Shown here: one piece after another, positions 17,190-26,417 of the stretch
How positions within the stretch are numbered: the stretch's first letter is position 1
Layout: the number at the start of each line of letters is the position of its first letter
Source of the DNA: an uncultured Bacteroidales bacterium
GTDB lineage: Bacteria; Bacteroidota; Bacteroidia; Bacteroidales; Bacteroidaceae
Length of the DNA stretch: 64,000 nt
Direction: 5' to 3'
NCBI GenBank assembly: GCA_902763885.1
Contig: CACWTU010000001.1
Coordinates: forward strand, 1 to 64,000
Notes under the pieces: generated by a model
Told to the model about the DNA's origin: nothing
Seen by the model: only the letters and a program-made list of their open reading frames with translations
Databases searched by the model: none
Translations under genes and position numbers: made by a program

Positions 17190-17191
17190 TA

Positions 17192-17199
17192 TATCTTCG
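17192..17199 (+). promoter_or_regulatory. -7 box TATCTTCG directly before priA
   Basis: TATCTTCG is a one-base variant of TAnnTTTG and lies 7 nt before the priA ATG (17207). If used, the transcript would start within a few bases of the start codon, so the message would be nearly leaderless. Confidence 0.4.
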
Positions 17200-17206
17200 C
17201 GCTATC

Positions 17207-19477
17207 ATGACATTATATGCCGATGTAATTCTGCCGGTACCGTTGAACCAATTGTTCACTTACCAGATACCAGACTCCCTCAGGCAAATTGCTGCAGAAG
17301 GAGCGAGGGTTTATGTACCTTTTGGCAAGGGACGCAGACTTACCGGCATAATAGCAAGAATACACTCCAGGAAACCTTCCGGCCATACAGTAAAGGAGAT
17401 TCTGGGGATTCTTGACCAGAAAGCGCCGTCAGTTTTGCCCACTCAACTCAAATTGATAAAGTGGATGGCAGATTACTGTATGTGCACCCCAGGTGATGTG
17501 ATGAAGGCTGCACTTCCATCCGGACTACGCCCTGACAGTTCGGCAAAAGAGGTTGTGTATAAGCCTAAAACAGAGATATTCGTAAAACCCGGATTAAAGG
17601 CAAAAGACTACTTATCCGGCCTTTGCGATGACCTTATTGCCAAAACCGCCGTAAAACAGAAGGAACTGTTTGACAAATATGTCCAGCTGTCAGGACTGAA
17701 GGATAATCCGCTTAATCCGGCACCTGTAACCAGAAAAGCATTGACCGAATTCTGCAAGACGCCGTCATCGTTCCGTGCGCTACTTGAAAACGGGCTGCTA
17801 GACCTGTATGAACTGGAAACAGGAAGGCTGCCTGATTTCAGCGGACACATACAGGAACCTCCTGTCCTTAGCCCTGCCCAGCAGAAAGCCCTGAATGAGA
17901 TAAAGGAGTCTTTCAAGACCAGGAACGTATGCCTGCTGCACGGAGTCACTTCCAGCGGCAAGACAGAGATATACATAAACCTCATAAAAGAGCATATAGC
18001 CAAAGGCGGACAGGTTCTCTATCTTCTCCCTGAGATAGCGCTGACCACACAGATAATGCATCGCCTACAGAAGGTTTTTGGAGGCGATATGTGTGTCTAT
18101 CACTCCCGTTGCTCTGATAATATAAGGGTAGAAGTTTGGAACAGACTGGCAGGTCCTGATCCTTATAAAATAATTCTGGGCGCACGCTCGGCCGTAATGC
18201 TTCCTATAAGGAATCTGAGTCTTGTGATAGTGGATGAGGAGCATGAGCCAAACTTCAAACAGGAGGATCCTGCACCGCGCTACCAAGGACGTAACACAGC
18301 CATAATGCTGGCCTCAATGTGCGGAGCCAAGACTCTGCTTGGAAGTGCCACTCCCTCACTTGAGAGTTATGCCAACGCCATAAACGGCAAATATGGTCTT
18401 GTAACCCTCAGCGAGAGGTTCCGCAATATAAAACTCCCGCGGATAGAGATAATAAACACCGCAGAACTCAGGCGCAGGAAATATATGCAGGGCATTTTTT
18501 CTCCCCAACTTATACAGCAGATCAGCAATGCCCTTGAACACGGCAAGCAGGCCATACTGTTCCATAACCGCCGCGGATATGCCGGTACGGTCCAGTGCCC
18601 CGACTGCGGCTGGGTACAGAAATGTGACCGTTGTGATGTGAGCCTTACTTTCCACAAGAGTACCGATACCGCCACATGCCACTACTGCGGACAAAAATAC
18701 AGGGTACCTGCCACATGCCCGTCATGCGGCAGCAAAAACCTGCGCAGCCGCGGATTCGGTACGGAACGCATTGAGGAGGAGGTGCAGAATCTCTTTCCCG
18801 GAGTAAGGGTAGCAAGGCTGGACCTTGACTCTGCAAAAGAAGGATATGAATCCATTATAAATGACTTTCAGGAGGGCCGTACTGACATATTGATTGGCAC
18901 CCAGATGGTATCAAAAGGGTTGGATTTTGATAATGTAAGTGTGGTTGGCATACTTGAAGCAGACTCCATAATGAGTTATCCTGATTTCAGGGCAACGGAA
19001 CGGGCTTACCAACTTATGGCTCAGGTGGCCGGACGGGCAGGACGCAAGGAAGAACAGGGTACGGTAATAATACAGACCCGCCAGCCGGAGGCACAGGTTC
19101 TGGACATGGTGCGCCGTAATGATTACACAGGATTCTATGAAAGCCAGATGCAGGAACGCAGCGATTTCAATTATCCCCCCTACTCAAGACTCACATTGGT
19201 AACAATAAAAGGTACTGATCTATGCGGAGTTGAAAAAGCATCCGCTGTTTTAGCCCACCATCTGGCAGAATATTTCGGACAGGATAGAGTTCTTGGGCCC
19301 GATGCCCCTCCCGTTTCAAAAGTCCAATACCGCCACATCAGGCGCGTGATTATCAAGACACGTTTGGAGCAGGCAACAACTACAGTCAGGGCGCAAATAA
19401 ATGAGGCTGTCAGGAAAACTGCCTCAGAAAACGGATTTAGTGGAGTTACTGTTTCTTTTGACCCAGACCCGCAGTAG
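17207..19477 (+). CDS. priA: primosomal replication restart helicase PriA
   Basis: 3'-5' DNA helicase that reloads the replisome at collapsed forks. It has 756 residues: an N-terminal DNA-binding domain (MTLYADVILPVPLNQLFTY), Walker A GVTSSGKTEIY, DEEH box (VIVDEEHE), GSATPSLESY, a zinc-binding stretch with eight Cys (from CPDCGWVQKCDRCD to CPSCGSK), motif GTQMVSKGLDFD and AQVAGRAGR. All key motifs are present. Its last 32 nt overlap the end of the convergent pgpH gene. Confidence 0.96.
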   Translation: MTLYADVILPVPLNQLFTYQIPDSLRQIAAEGARVYVPFGKGRRLTGIIARIHSRKPSGHTVKEILGILDQKAPSVLPTQLKLIKWMADYCMCTPGDVMKAALPSGLRPDSSAKEVVYKPKTEIFVKPGLKAKDYLSGLCDDLIAKTAVKQKELFDKYVQLSGLKDNPLNPAPVTRKALTEFCKTPSSFRALLENGLLDLYELETGRLPDFSGHIQEPPVLSPAQQKALNEIKESFKTRNVCLLHGVTSSGKTEIYINLIKEHIAKGGQVLYLLPEIALTTQIMHRLQKVFGGDMCVYHSRCSDNIRVEVWNRLAGPDPYKIILGARSAVMLPIRNLSLVIVDEEHEPNFKQEDPAPRYQGRNTAIMLASMCGAKTLLGSATPSLESYANAINGKYGLVTLSERFRNIKLPRIEIINTAELRRRKYMQGIFSPQLIQQISNALEHGKQAILFHNRRGYAGTVQCPDCGWVQKCDRCDVSLTFHKSTDTATCHYCGQKYRVPATCPSCGSKNLRSRGFGTERIEEEVQNLFPGVRVARLDLDSAKEGYESIINDFQEGRTDILIGTQMVSKGLDFDNVSVVGILEADSIMSYPDFRATERAYQLMAQVAGRAGRKEEQGTVIIQTRQPEAQVLDMVRRNDYTGFYESQMQERSDFNYPPYSRLTLVTIKGTDLCGVEKASAVLAHHLAEYFGQDRVLGPDAPPVSKVQYRHIRRVIIKTRLEQATTTVRAQINEAVRKTASENGFSGVTVSFDPDPQ

Positions 19478-21506
19478 ATTCCGGATAGCTTATGCGCGTA
19501 TGATACATGGTGCGCAGTTTCTCCTTGAAAGTATCCTTCACCTTGTTAATCTCCTGCCAACTGATGGGACAATCCTTGAAATAACCCTCCTGAATCTGTG
19601 TATCTATAATCTTATTTACTAGTTCTCCAATGCTCTCTTCTGTGTATTCCTTCAGACTCCTTGAGGCGGCTTCAACAGCATCGGCCATCATAAGGACGGC
19701 CGTCTCTTTTGAATAAGGGTTGGGGCCGGGATAGCTGAAAACCTTTGTATCCGGTTCCTCACCCGGATGAGCCTGAGCATATTTTATATAGAAGTATCGG
19801 GCTACTCCCTTACCGTGATGTGAGGCAATGAAACCGCTTATCTCTTTGGGTAAGCCAAATTTTTCAGCCAGCTCAAGTCCTTTCTCCACATGATCCGTAA
19901 TTATACGGGCGCTCTCCTGCGGTGATAGTTTGTCATGCGGATTCACCCCGTTCTGATTCTCAGTGAAGAATGGAGCGTTTTCCATCTTGCCTATGTCATG
20001 ATAGAGCGCAGCGGTACGGACCAACTGCGGATTTGCCTTTATGCGCGTAGCAGCCTCAGACGCCAGGGTGGAAACCTGCATGGAATGCTGGAACGTACCG
20101 GGAGCCTTCTCGGCGAGTTCCCTTAGCAAAGGGTTGTTTATGTTGGAGAGCTCAATAAGCGTTACATTTGAGGTAAAGCCAAACAGCTTCTCTATTACGA
20201 ACAGAAGCGGATAGACAAGCAGGATTATAACGCAGTTTATAAGGAAAAACAGGAATATCCAGGGATTGATATCACGTATATTCTCCAGCTGTGTCATCTG
20301 AATGGCTATCCATACAAGACTGTACGAAATGAATATGAGCAGACATGTGTGAAGTATCTGTGAACGCTGTGACAGCTCCTTGAGTGTATATATACCTGTT
20401 ATTCCGGCCATAAGCTGCAGCAGGACATACTCATACGGCATGGAAACTATGAGCGACGTAGACAGTATAAACACCATATATCCGGTGAATGCGGTGCGGG
20501 AATCCAGGAATATACGCAGCATTATGGCCAACATGGAACAGGGAAACAGCAGTATGCTCCAATTTGAATACTGGCAGAACAGACCCACCATCACGGTAAA
20601 CAAGGATATGGAACCGAACAGGAAATAAAGGATGGAACGGTTATCTATATCATCAAGACGGTACAGGAGCAGATAGACAAACAGCACCAGAAAACATAGT
20701 ATCACAAAAACCGAACGCCCTCCCCATGTGAGCAGTTGGAACTGCTTGGAAGCGTTCCTCTCATTTGCTATATCCAGATATGATTTTATTACCTGGTTCT
20801 TCTGTTCATCCACAATCTCGCCCTGATCTATTATCTTCTGGCCCTCAACCACCATCCCGCGGAAATGTGATATCTCATCAAGCTGAGCCGCAAGGTCAGC
20901 CTCTGAACGTGCCGCATCGTAAATCACATTAGGATGTATGTAATTCTCCAGATTGTGTTCCAACAAGACATACCGGTCATATACATATATATCGGCATCC
21001 GTTACATAACGATAGGCATCACGTATGCTTCTGACACTTGAAGTCTGTACAAAAACGGATGTGTTTCCCTCATAGAGACGGAACAGCTCCCTGTCTGACA
21101 GTATATCCTCATCTGAAGCGGAAACAACTCCGTCACTATAGACTTTTTCAAGCCTGCGGCGTAATATCCTGTAGGATTCATCCCATACAAGTTTCTTAAG
21201 GCTGTCATTATAGAAACGGTCAAAATCAGCCAGGGCACTCTCTGTAACAGCGGCATTACGGCTGAAATAGGGTGCAAAGGCGGCCTTCACGCTATCTGCC
21301 TCTTCCTGCCATACGGCATCACTCTTTTCAATGGAAAAACTGAAGGGAGCTATAAGCACATTGTACGTCCAGGGCTTCCCTATGGTATAGATGTAATTCT
21401 CCTTCTGACCGGCAGGCATAAAATATACCGTAAGCAACGCGGATAAAAGCGACAGTATTATGAGAAGGTTCCTGTTGCTTTTTATGAATTGTCTTTTATC
21501 ATTCAT
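19446..21506 (-). CDS. pgpH: 7TM-HD cyclic di-AMP phosphodiesterase (PgpH-like)
   Basis: Membrane phosphodiesterase of the 7TMR-HDED/HD family that degrades cyclic di-AMP. The ATG at 21506 gives 686 residues: one N-terminal helix, a large extracytoplasmic 7TMR-HDED domain (about 60-280), about seven membrane helices (about 285-470) and a cytoplasmic HD domain with ALYHDIGKMENAPFF, IASHHGKGVARYF and MADAVEAASR. The start at 21551 (MKKSYFYES) would run into the gltX promoter region; the first ATG at 21659 is inside gltX and is not real. The gene is tail-to-tail with priA (32-nt overlap) and divergent from gltX. Confidence 0.9.
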   Translation of the reverse strand: MNDKRQFIKSNRNLLIILSLLSALLTVYFMPAGQKENYIYTIGKPWTYNVLIAPFSFSIEKSDAVWQEEADSVKAAFAPYFSRNAAVTESALADFDRFYNDSLKKLVWDESYRILRRRLEKVYSDGVVSASDEDILSDRELFRLYEGNTSVFVQTSSVRSIRDAYRYVTDADIYVYDRYVLLEHNLENYIHPNVIYDAARSEADLAAQLDEISHFRGMVVEGQKIIDQGEIVDEQKNQVIKSYLDIANERNASKQFQLLTWGGRSVFVILCFLVLFVYLLLYRLDDIDNRSILYFLFGSISLFTVMVGLFCQYSNWSILLFPCSMLAIMLRIFLDSRTAFTGYMVFILSTSLIVSMPYEYVLLQLMAGITGIYTLKELSQRSQILHTCLLIFISYSLVWIAIQMTQLENIRDINPWIFLFFLINCVIILLVYPLLFVIEKLFGFTSNVTLIELSNINNPLLRELAEKAPGTFQHSMQVSTLASEAATRIKANPQLVRTAALYHDIGKMENAPFFTENQNGVNPHDKLSPQESARIITDHVEKGLELAEKFGLPKEISGFIASHHGKGVARYFYIKYAQAHPGEEPDTKVFSYPGPNPYSKETAVLMMADAVEAASRSLKEYTEESIGELVNKIIDTQIQEGYFKDCPISWQEINKVKDTFKEKLRTMYHTRISYPESTAGLGQKKQ

Positions 21507-21562
21507 TAAGAAACGCCCGTTTGTTGACTCGTAAAAATAAGACTTTTTCATGAGAAAATGAT

Positions 21563-21570
21563 TACTTTTG
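21563..21570 (+). promoter_or_regulatory. -7 box TACTTTTG for gltX
   Basis: TACTTTTG matches TAnnTTTG and lies 20 nt before the gltX ATG (21591). The -33 region is only T-rich (21543-21548). Confidence 0.55.
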
Positions 21571-21590
21571 CAGCGCAAAAAAAGAACGAC

Positions 21591-23129
21591 ATGACACAAA
21601 CCGAAGGCCGCCGTCGCGTGAGGGTGCGTTTTGCCCCCAGTCCTACAGGCCCTCTGCATATCGGAGGTGTACGTACGGCACTGTATAACTATCTTTTCGC
21701 ACGTAAAAACGGAGGTGATTTCATATTCAGGATTGAAGACACTGACACAAACCGCTTTGTACCCGGAGCAGAGGAATACATACTTGAATCATTCCGCTGG
21801 TTGGGCATAAAGTTTGATGAAGGCGTTTCATTTGGCGGAAACTATGGCCCTTACCGTCAGTCTGAGCGTAAGGATATCTACAAGAAATACGTTGACCAGC
21901 TTCTTGAAGCAGGCAAGGCATACATTGCCTTTGACACTCCCGCAGAACTTGAGGCCAAGCGTAACGAAATTCCGAATTTCCAGTACGATGCCACCACCCG
22001 TCTGCAGATGCGTAATTCACTTACGCTGCCGGCCGATGAGGTCAAGGCTCTGATTGAGTCAGGAAACCAGTATGTAGTACGTATCCTGATTGAACCCGGA
22101 CAGGAGGTTGAAGTGAACGACCTAATACGTGGCAAGGTTACCATAAACTCATCTGTACTGGATGACAAGGTTCTGTATAAATCAGCAGACCAACTGCCCA
22201 CATATCATCTGGCAAATATCGTTGATGACCATCTGATGGAAGTAAGCCATGTTATACGTGGTGAAGAGTGGCTTCCCTCTGCCCCATTGCACGTACTTTT
22301 GTACCGCGCATTCGGATGGGAGGATACCATGCCGCAGTTTGCACACCTGCCCCTGCTGCTTAAGCCTGAAGGTAATGGAAAACTGAGCAAACGTGACGGT
22401 GACCGTCTGGGATTCCCTGTATTCCCGCTTGAATGGCATGACCCCAAAACCGGTGAGGTTTCATCAGGTTACCGTGAGAAAGACTATCTTCCGGAGGCAG
22501 TGATCAATTTCCTTGCACTTTTAGGATGGAACCCGGGCGATGACCGTGAGCTCATGACCATGGATGAAATGATAGAGCTGTTCAACCTTGAAAAGTGCAG
22601 CAAGGCAGGAGCCCGTTTCAACTATCAGAAGTTAGTGTGGTTCAACCACGAATACATAATGCTCAAGAGTGACCGTGAGGTGGCTGAACTCTTCAACCCC
22701 ATTCTGGAGAGTCACGGCATCAAGGCTCCCATAGAACGCGTGGAAACCGCCGTAGGAATGGTAAAGAACCGCGTGAACTTTATTGGAGAGTTGTGGGATA
22801 ACTGCAGTTACCTGTTCCAGGCCCCCGTTGAGTATGATGAGAAGTCACTCAAGAAATGGTGGAAGGAGGGTGCCCCGCAGACCACGTCAGAACTCTGTGA
22901 TTTCCTTGAATCACAGCCTGACTGGAACGGTGAAACTCTTGAGCCAAAGGTCATGGAATGGATTGCTTCCAAGGGTTATGCCACCGGAAAAGTGATGAAC
23001 GCACTCCGCGTAACACTTGTAGGAGCCGCCATGGGACCGCAGATATTCTGCATAACTGATTTCATAGGACGTGAAGAGACCCTGAGACGTGCCCGCAAGG
23101 CTATATCGGAACTCTCCTCTGAAGCGTAA
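21591..23129 (+). CDS. gltX: glutamyl-tRNA synthetase
   Basis: Charges tRNA-Glu. From the ATG at 21591 ([20 protein letters not shown]) it has 512 residues, with the class I motif HIGG ([17 protein letters not shown]) and KLSKRDG ([13 protein letters not shown]). The C-terminal anticodon domain is complete ([16 protein letters not shown]). The in-frame ATG at 21558 lies in the promoter and is rejected. It is followed by waaA after 6 nt. Confidence 0.96.
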   Translation: MTQTEGRRRVRVRFAPSPTGPLHIGGVRTALYNYLFARKNGGDFIFRIEDTDTNRFVPGAEEYILESFRWLGIKFDEGVSFGGNYGPYRQSERKDIYKKYVDQLLEAGKAYIAFDTPAELEAKRNEIPNFQYDATTRLQMRNSLTLPADEVKALIESGNQYVVRILIEPGQEVEVNDLIRGKVTINSSVLDDKVLYKSADQLPTYHLANIVDDHLMEVSHVIRGEEWLPSAPLHVLLYRAFGWEDTMPQFAHLPLLLKPEGNGKLSKRDGDRLGFPVFPLEWHDPKTGEVSSGYREKDYLPEAVINFLALLGWNPGDDRELMTMDEMIELFNLEKCSKAGARFNYQKLVWFNHEYIMLKSDREVAELFNPILESHGIKAPIERVETAVGMVKNRVNFIGELWDNCSYLFQAPVEYDEKSLKKWWKEGAPQTTSELCDFLESQPDWNGETLEPKVMEWIASKGYATGKVMNALRVTLVGAAMGPQIFCITDFIGREETLRRARKAISELSSEA

Positions 23130-23135
23130 GGAAAA

Positions 23136-24365
23136 ATGATTATCTATACAATCGGTATATATCTGTACGCAGGCCTTGTAGCTGTCGCTTCTCTTTTCAA
23201 CAAGAAAGCACGTTTGCTCATTAAAGGCCACAACAGGATTCTGGATACAATAAGACCGCTGGTTGATCCCGATGCCAAATATCTATGGTTTCATGCTTCT
23301 TCATTAGGAGAGTTTGAACAGGGCCGACCGCTGATAGAAAGAATTCACAATAAACACCCTGAATGCAAAATACTGCTTACCTTTTTTTCTCCGTCAGGCT
23401 ATGAGGTACGCAAAGATTACAAGGGTGCCGATATCGTGTGCTATATACCGTTTGATACCCCTCTTAACGTAAAAAGGTTCCTGAACACAATTAATATAGA
23501 GAAAGCTTTCTTTATCAAATATGAGTTCTGGCCCAACTTCCTGAGAGGTCTCCACAAACGTGGTATTGAGATTTTCAGCATATCATCCATTTTCCGTGAC
23601 AACCAGCTTTTTTTTAAATGGTATGGAAGAGGATATGCCAAGGCTCTCACATATTTCAAACATCTTTTTGTTCAGGACCGCCACTCAAAGGACCTGCTCC
23701 ACAGCATAGGCATTACCGATGTCTCTATCGTGGGTGATACCCGTGCCGACCGCGTGATTGAGGTCGCAGCCGCCTCCAAGCAGTTCCCCATTATAGAAAA
23801 GTTCGTGAACGGCAACCCCACCTTCATAGCAGGCAGTTCATGGCCGGCCGATGAGGAACTGTTCATTCCCTACTTCCTCCCCAAGAGAGACTGGAAACTC
23901 ATTATAGCCCCGCATGAGATACATGAGGAACATCTCCAGCAGATAGAGTCTCTTCTTAACGGTAGGGATTACATACGCCTTTCACAGGCCACCATAGACA
24001 ATATCAAGGGGTATGATACACTTATTATAGACTGCTTTGGCATGCTTTCATCCATTTACCGCTACGGTCATATCGCATATATCGGAGGAGGTTTTGGAGT
24101 AGGAATCCACAATGTCCTTGAAGCAGCAGTTTTTGATATTCCCGTATTGTTCGGCCCCAATAACCAGCGTTTCCGCGAGGCTCAGGACCTGAAACGCCTC
24201 AAAGGCGGATTTGAGATAACTGATGCCTACAGTTTCAGAATCCTGATAGACAAGTTTATCAGTGATCCCGGTTTCCTCAAGAAAGCAGGCCGCAACGCAG
24301 GAGACTACGTACGCAGCAACAGCGGCACCTCTGACCGCATCCTCGGTGAGATAGGACTGGATTAA
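23136..24365 (+). CDS. waaA: 3-deoxy-D-manno-octulosonic acid transferase
   Basis: Adds Kdo to lipid A precursor at the inner membrane. It has 409 residues with one N-terminal membrane anchor (YTIGIYLYAGLVAVASLF) and two glycosyltransferase domains: FHASSLGEFEQGRPLIERI, FFSPSGYEVRKDYKGADIV, KYEFWPNFL and the C-terminal YIGGGFGVGIHNVLEAA. It forms an operon with gltX (6-nt gap). The stop codon lies in a 35-bp AT heptad repeat. Confidence 0.94.
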   Translation: MIIYTIGIYLYAGLVAVASLFNKKARLLIKGHNRILDTIRPLVDPDAKYLWFHASSLGEFEQGRPLIERIHNKHPECKILLTFFSPSGYEVRKDYKGADIVCYIPFDTPLNVKRFLNTINIEKAFFIKYEFWPNFLRGLHKRGIEIFSISSIFRDNQLFFKWYGRGYAKALTYFKHLFVQDRHSKDLLHSIGITDVSIVGDTRADRVIEVAAASKQFPIIEKFVNGNPTFIAGSSWPADEELFIPYFLPKRDWKLIIAPHEIHEEHLQQIESLLNGRDYIRLSQATIDNIKGYDTLIIDCFGMLSSIYRYGHIAYIGGGFGVGIHNVLEAAVFDIPVLFGPNNQRFREAQDLKRLKGGFEITDAYSFRILIDKFISDPGFLKKAGRNAGDYVRSNSGTSDRILGEIGLD

Positions 24366-24395
24366 TTGAGAATTGAAAATTGAAAATTGAAAATT
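24361..24395. repeat. ATTGAAA heptad repeat across the waaA stop codon
   Basis: A 35-bp sequence identical to 14529-14563. It covers the waaA stop (24363-24365) in the same position as the copy at the gldM stop. Confidence 0.8.
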
Positions 24396-24436
24396 GAGAA
24401 TTAATACCACCGCACCTGCGTTTCCCCGTGCGTGAC

Positions 24437-24714
24437 CCTAATCCGCATAAGGTTTCCAGTTTGGTATACCTAATCCTAAAAAGGTTTCCAGTTGCACCAA
24501 GTAAAACGAAACCCAAACAGCAAAGCGTTGTTTGGGTTTCGTTTTACCCGGCCTGGAAGGCCGGCAAGCGACCATAGGGAGCGTGTTTCCAGAAGGAAAC
24601 TAAAAAAGGTTGTTTCTAATACGCACATAGGATCCTGTCCCGAGACTTTTGAGGCGAAGCCAAAAAAGTCAAAAAACCTTCGAGCCGCGAAGCGGCGAGC
24701 AACCCGCCGGAAGG
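24437..24714. repeat. direct repeats and five-hairpin array between waaA and the carbonic anhydrase gene
   Basis: This 350-nt convergent gap holds no gene. CCTAATCC-NNNN-AAGGTTTCCAGTT occurs twice with a 32-bp period (24437-24461 and 24469-24493). Five hairpins follow: a perfect 18-bp stem (24501-24518 with 24530-24547); directly next to it CCGGCCT GGA AGGCCGG (24548-24564); GTTTCC AGAA GGAAAC (24585-24600); GACTTTT...GGC GAA GCC...AAAAGTC (24644-24670); and GCCGC GAA GCGGC (24684-24696) inside CCTTC...GAAGG (24677-24714). Some may serve as bidirectional terminators. Confidence 0.8.
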
Positions 24715-24715
24715 C

Positions 24716-25234
24716 TTATTCCTCCGTATACCAAGAAGCATACATATGGTAATCCCGGGCAATCCGCTGGTTCATCTCCTTGGCCTGCTCCGGATCCACA
24801 TCCTTAACATATTTGGCAGGAACACCGGCCCAAATAGTATTTGGCGGTATGACCGTCTTGCTCAGAACAACAGAACCGGCAGCTACAATGGCCCCCTCTC
24901 CCACTACGGCATGGTCAAGCACAACCGATCCCATACCTATCAGGGCGTTGTCTTTTATCTCAGCGCCATGAATGGTCACATTATGACCAACTGAAACATT
25001 ATCACCTATTACGGTAGTGGAACGCTGATAGAGAGTATGTATTACCGTACCATCCTGAATATTGGTACCGTTACCTATACGGATAGAGTTTACGTCACCA
25101 CGCAGCACAGTTCCAAACCAGATACTGCATCCTTCACCAATAACCACATCACCTATGATTGCGGCGTTATCGGCCAGGAAACAATCCTCACCGATAGCGG
25201 GTGTAAAGCCCCTGACGGATTTAATAATTGCCAT
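24716..25234 (-). CDS. gamma-carbonic anhydrase-like left-handed beta-helix protein
   Basis: A 172-residue protein of hexapeptide repeats (IGEDCFLADNAAIIGDVVIG, then GNGTNIQDGTVIHT, VGHNVTIHGAEIKDNALIG) with the three His ligands (HT, GHNV, IHG) of the gamma-carbonic anhydrase/PaaY/YrdA group. It may hydrate CO2 or be a related zinc protein. The ATG at 25234 (MAIIKSVRGFTPAIG) is chosen; the frame from 25333 would cover its own promoter and is not credible. It is convergent with waaA and divergent from mdh. Confidence 0.85.
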   Translation of the reverse strand: MAIIKSVRGFTPAIGEDCFLADNAAIIGDVVIGEGCSIWFGTVLRGDVNSIRIGNGTNIQDGTVIHTLYQRSTTVIGDNVSVGHNVTIHGAEIKDNALIGMGSVVLDHAVVGEGAIVAAGSVVLSKTVIPPNTIWAGVPAKYVKDVDPEQAKEMNQRIARDYHMYASWYTEE

Positions 25235-25312
25235 ATATTGTTTTTGTTGTTTTGCAGTGCGAAAATAGTGCAACTTTTCTGAATTTATATACCAATCAAA
25301 CAAGTTATTGAT

Positions 25313-25320
25313 TACTTTTG
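25313..25320 (+). promoter_or_regulatory. -7 box TACTTTTG for mdh
   Basis: TACTTTTG lies 43 nt before the mdh ATG (25364), in the divergent gap with the carbonic anhydrase-like gene. The latter has a possible box TATTTTCG on the minus strand (25267-25260). Confidence 0.5.
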
Positions 25321-25363
25321 TGGTCCAAGACAAAAATAACGGACTAATATACTTAAAACAGCT

Positions 25364-26362
25364 ATGAAGTTTTTGACAAATGAGAAACTGGTCATCTCTG
25401 GCGCAGCCGGCATGATCGGATCAAACATGGCACAGACTGCCATAATGATGGGACTGTCATCAAACATCTGCCTTTATGATGTTTATCTTCCCGGTCTGGA
25501 GGGTGTAGTTGAGGAACTCCGTCACTGCGCATTCCCCGGCGTGAACATCACCTTCACCGATAAGGTTGAGGAGGCTTTCAAGGATGCCAAGTACATGGTT
25601 TCATCAGGCGGCGCACCCCGTAAGGCCGGTATGACCCGCGAGGATCTTCTGGTTGGCAATGCCAAGATCGCAGAGCAGCTGGGTAAGGACATCAAGACCT
25701 ACTGCCCTGACCTGAAGCACTGCGTAATTATCTTCAACCCGGCCGATATCACCGGTCTGGTTACTCTGGTTTACTCAGGTCTGAAACCTTCACAGATCAC
25801 CACACTTGCCGCTCTTGACTCAACACGTCTGCAGAGCGCCCTGGCCAAGCATTTCGGCATTGCTCAGGACAAGGTTACCACAGCACGCACATACGGTGGC
25901 CACGGTGAGCAGATGGCAGTATTTGCATCAACCGCAAAGGTTGACGGCAAACCCCTGACCGATATCATCGGCACTCCTGCTCTTACAAACGAGCAGTGGG
26001 CACAGATGAAGCAGGATGTAATCAAGGGCGGTGCCAAGATCATTGAACTGCGCGGACGTTCATCATTCCAGAGCCCCTCATTCGTATCAATAGAGATGAT
26101 CGGCGCTGCCATGGGCGGACAGAAGTTTGAGTGGCCTGCAGGATGCTACGTAAACAACTCACAGTTCCAGAACGTAATGATGGCTATGCCTTCAACCATT
26201 GACGCTACCGGCGTTCACTACACTGACGTCAAGGGTACCGCTACTGAGATGGCTGACATCGAGGCCAGCTACAAACACCTTCAGGCTATGCGCGATGAGG
26301 TTATCTCACTTGGCGTACTGCCCGCAGTAAGCGAGTGGAAGAAATACAATCCGAATCTCTGA
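25364..26362 (+). CDS. mdh: malate dehydrogenase
   Basis: NAD-dependent interconversion of malate and oxaloacetate; in Bacteroidales it serves the reductive branch that leads to fumarate and succinate, so it fits with the sdh/frd genes at 50-53 kb. It has 332 residues: Rossmann motif VISGAAGMIGSNMA, substrate Arg in GGAPRKAGMTRED, and LAALDSTRLQSALA and YGGHGEQM with the catalytic His. It stands alone with its own promoter and terminator. Confidence 0.93.
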   Translation: MKFLTNEKLVISGAAGMIGSNMAQTAIMMGLSSNICLYDVYLPGLEGVVEELRHCAFPGVNITFTDKVEEAFKDAKYMVSSGGAPRKAGMTREDLLVGNAKIAEQLGKDIKTYCPDLKHCVIIFNPADITGLVTLVYSGLKPSQITTLAALDSTRLQSALAKHFGIAQDKVTTARTYGGHGEQMAVFASTAKVDGKPLTDIIGTPALTNEQWAQMKQDVIKGGAKIIELRGRSSFQSPSFVSIEMIGAAMGGQKFEWPAGCYVNNSQFQNVMMAMPSTIDATGVHYTDVKGTATEMADIEASYKHLQAMRDEVISLGVLPAVSEWKKYNPNL

Positions 26363-26379
26363 TTCCAGTCAGATAATTT

Positions 26380-26417
26380 ACAGGGCGTACGAGTCATCCC
26401 GTACGCCCTGTTATTTT
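26380..26417. terminator. bidirectional terminator between mdh and dprA
   Basis: ACAGGGCGTACG (26380-26391) pairs perfectly with CGTACGCCCTGT (26400-26411), followed by TATTTT on the plus strand. The two genes converge here. Confidence 0.8.
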
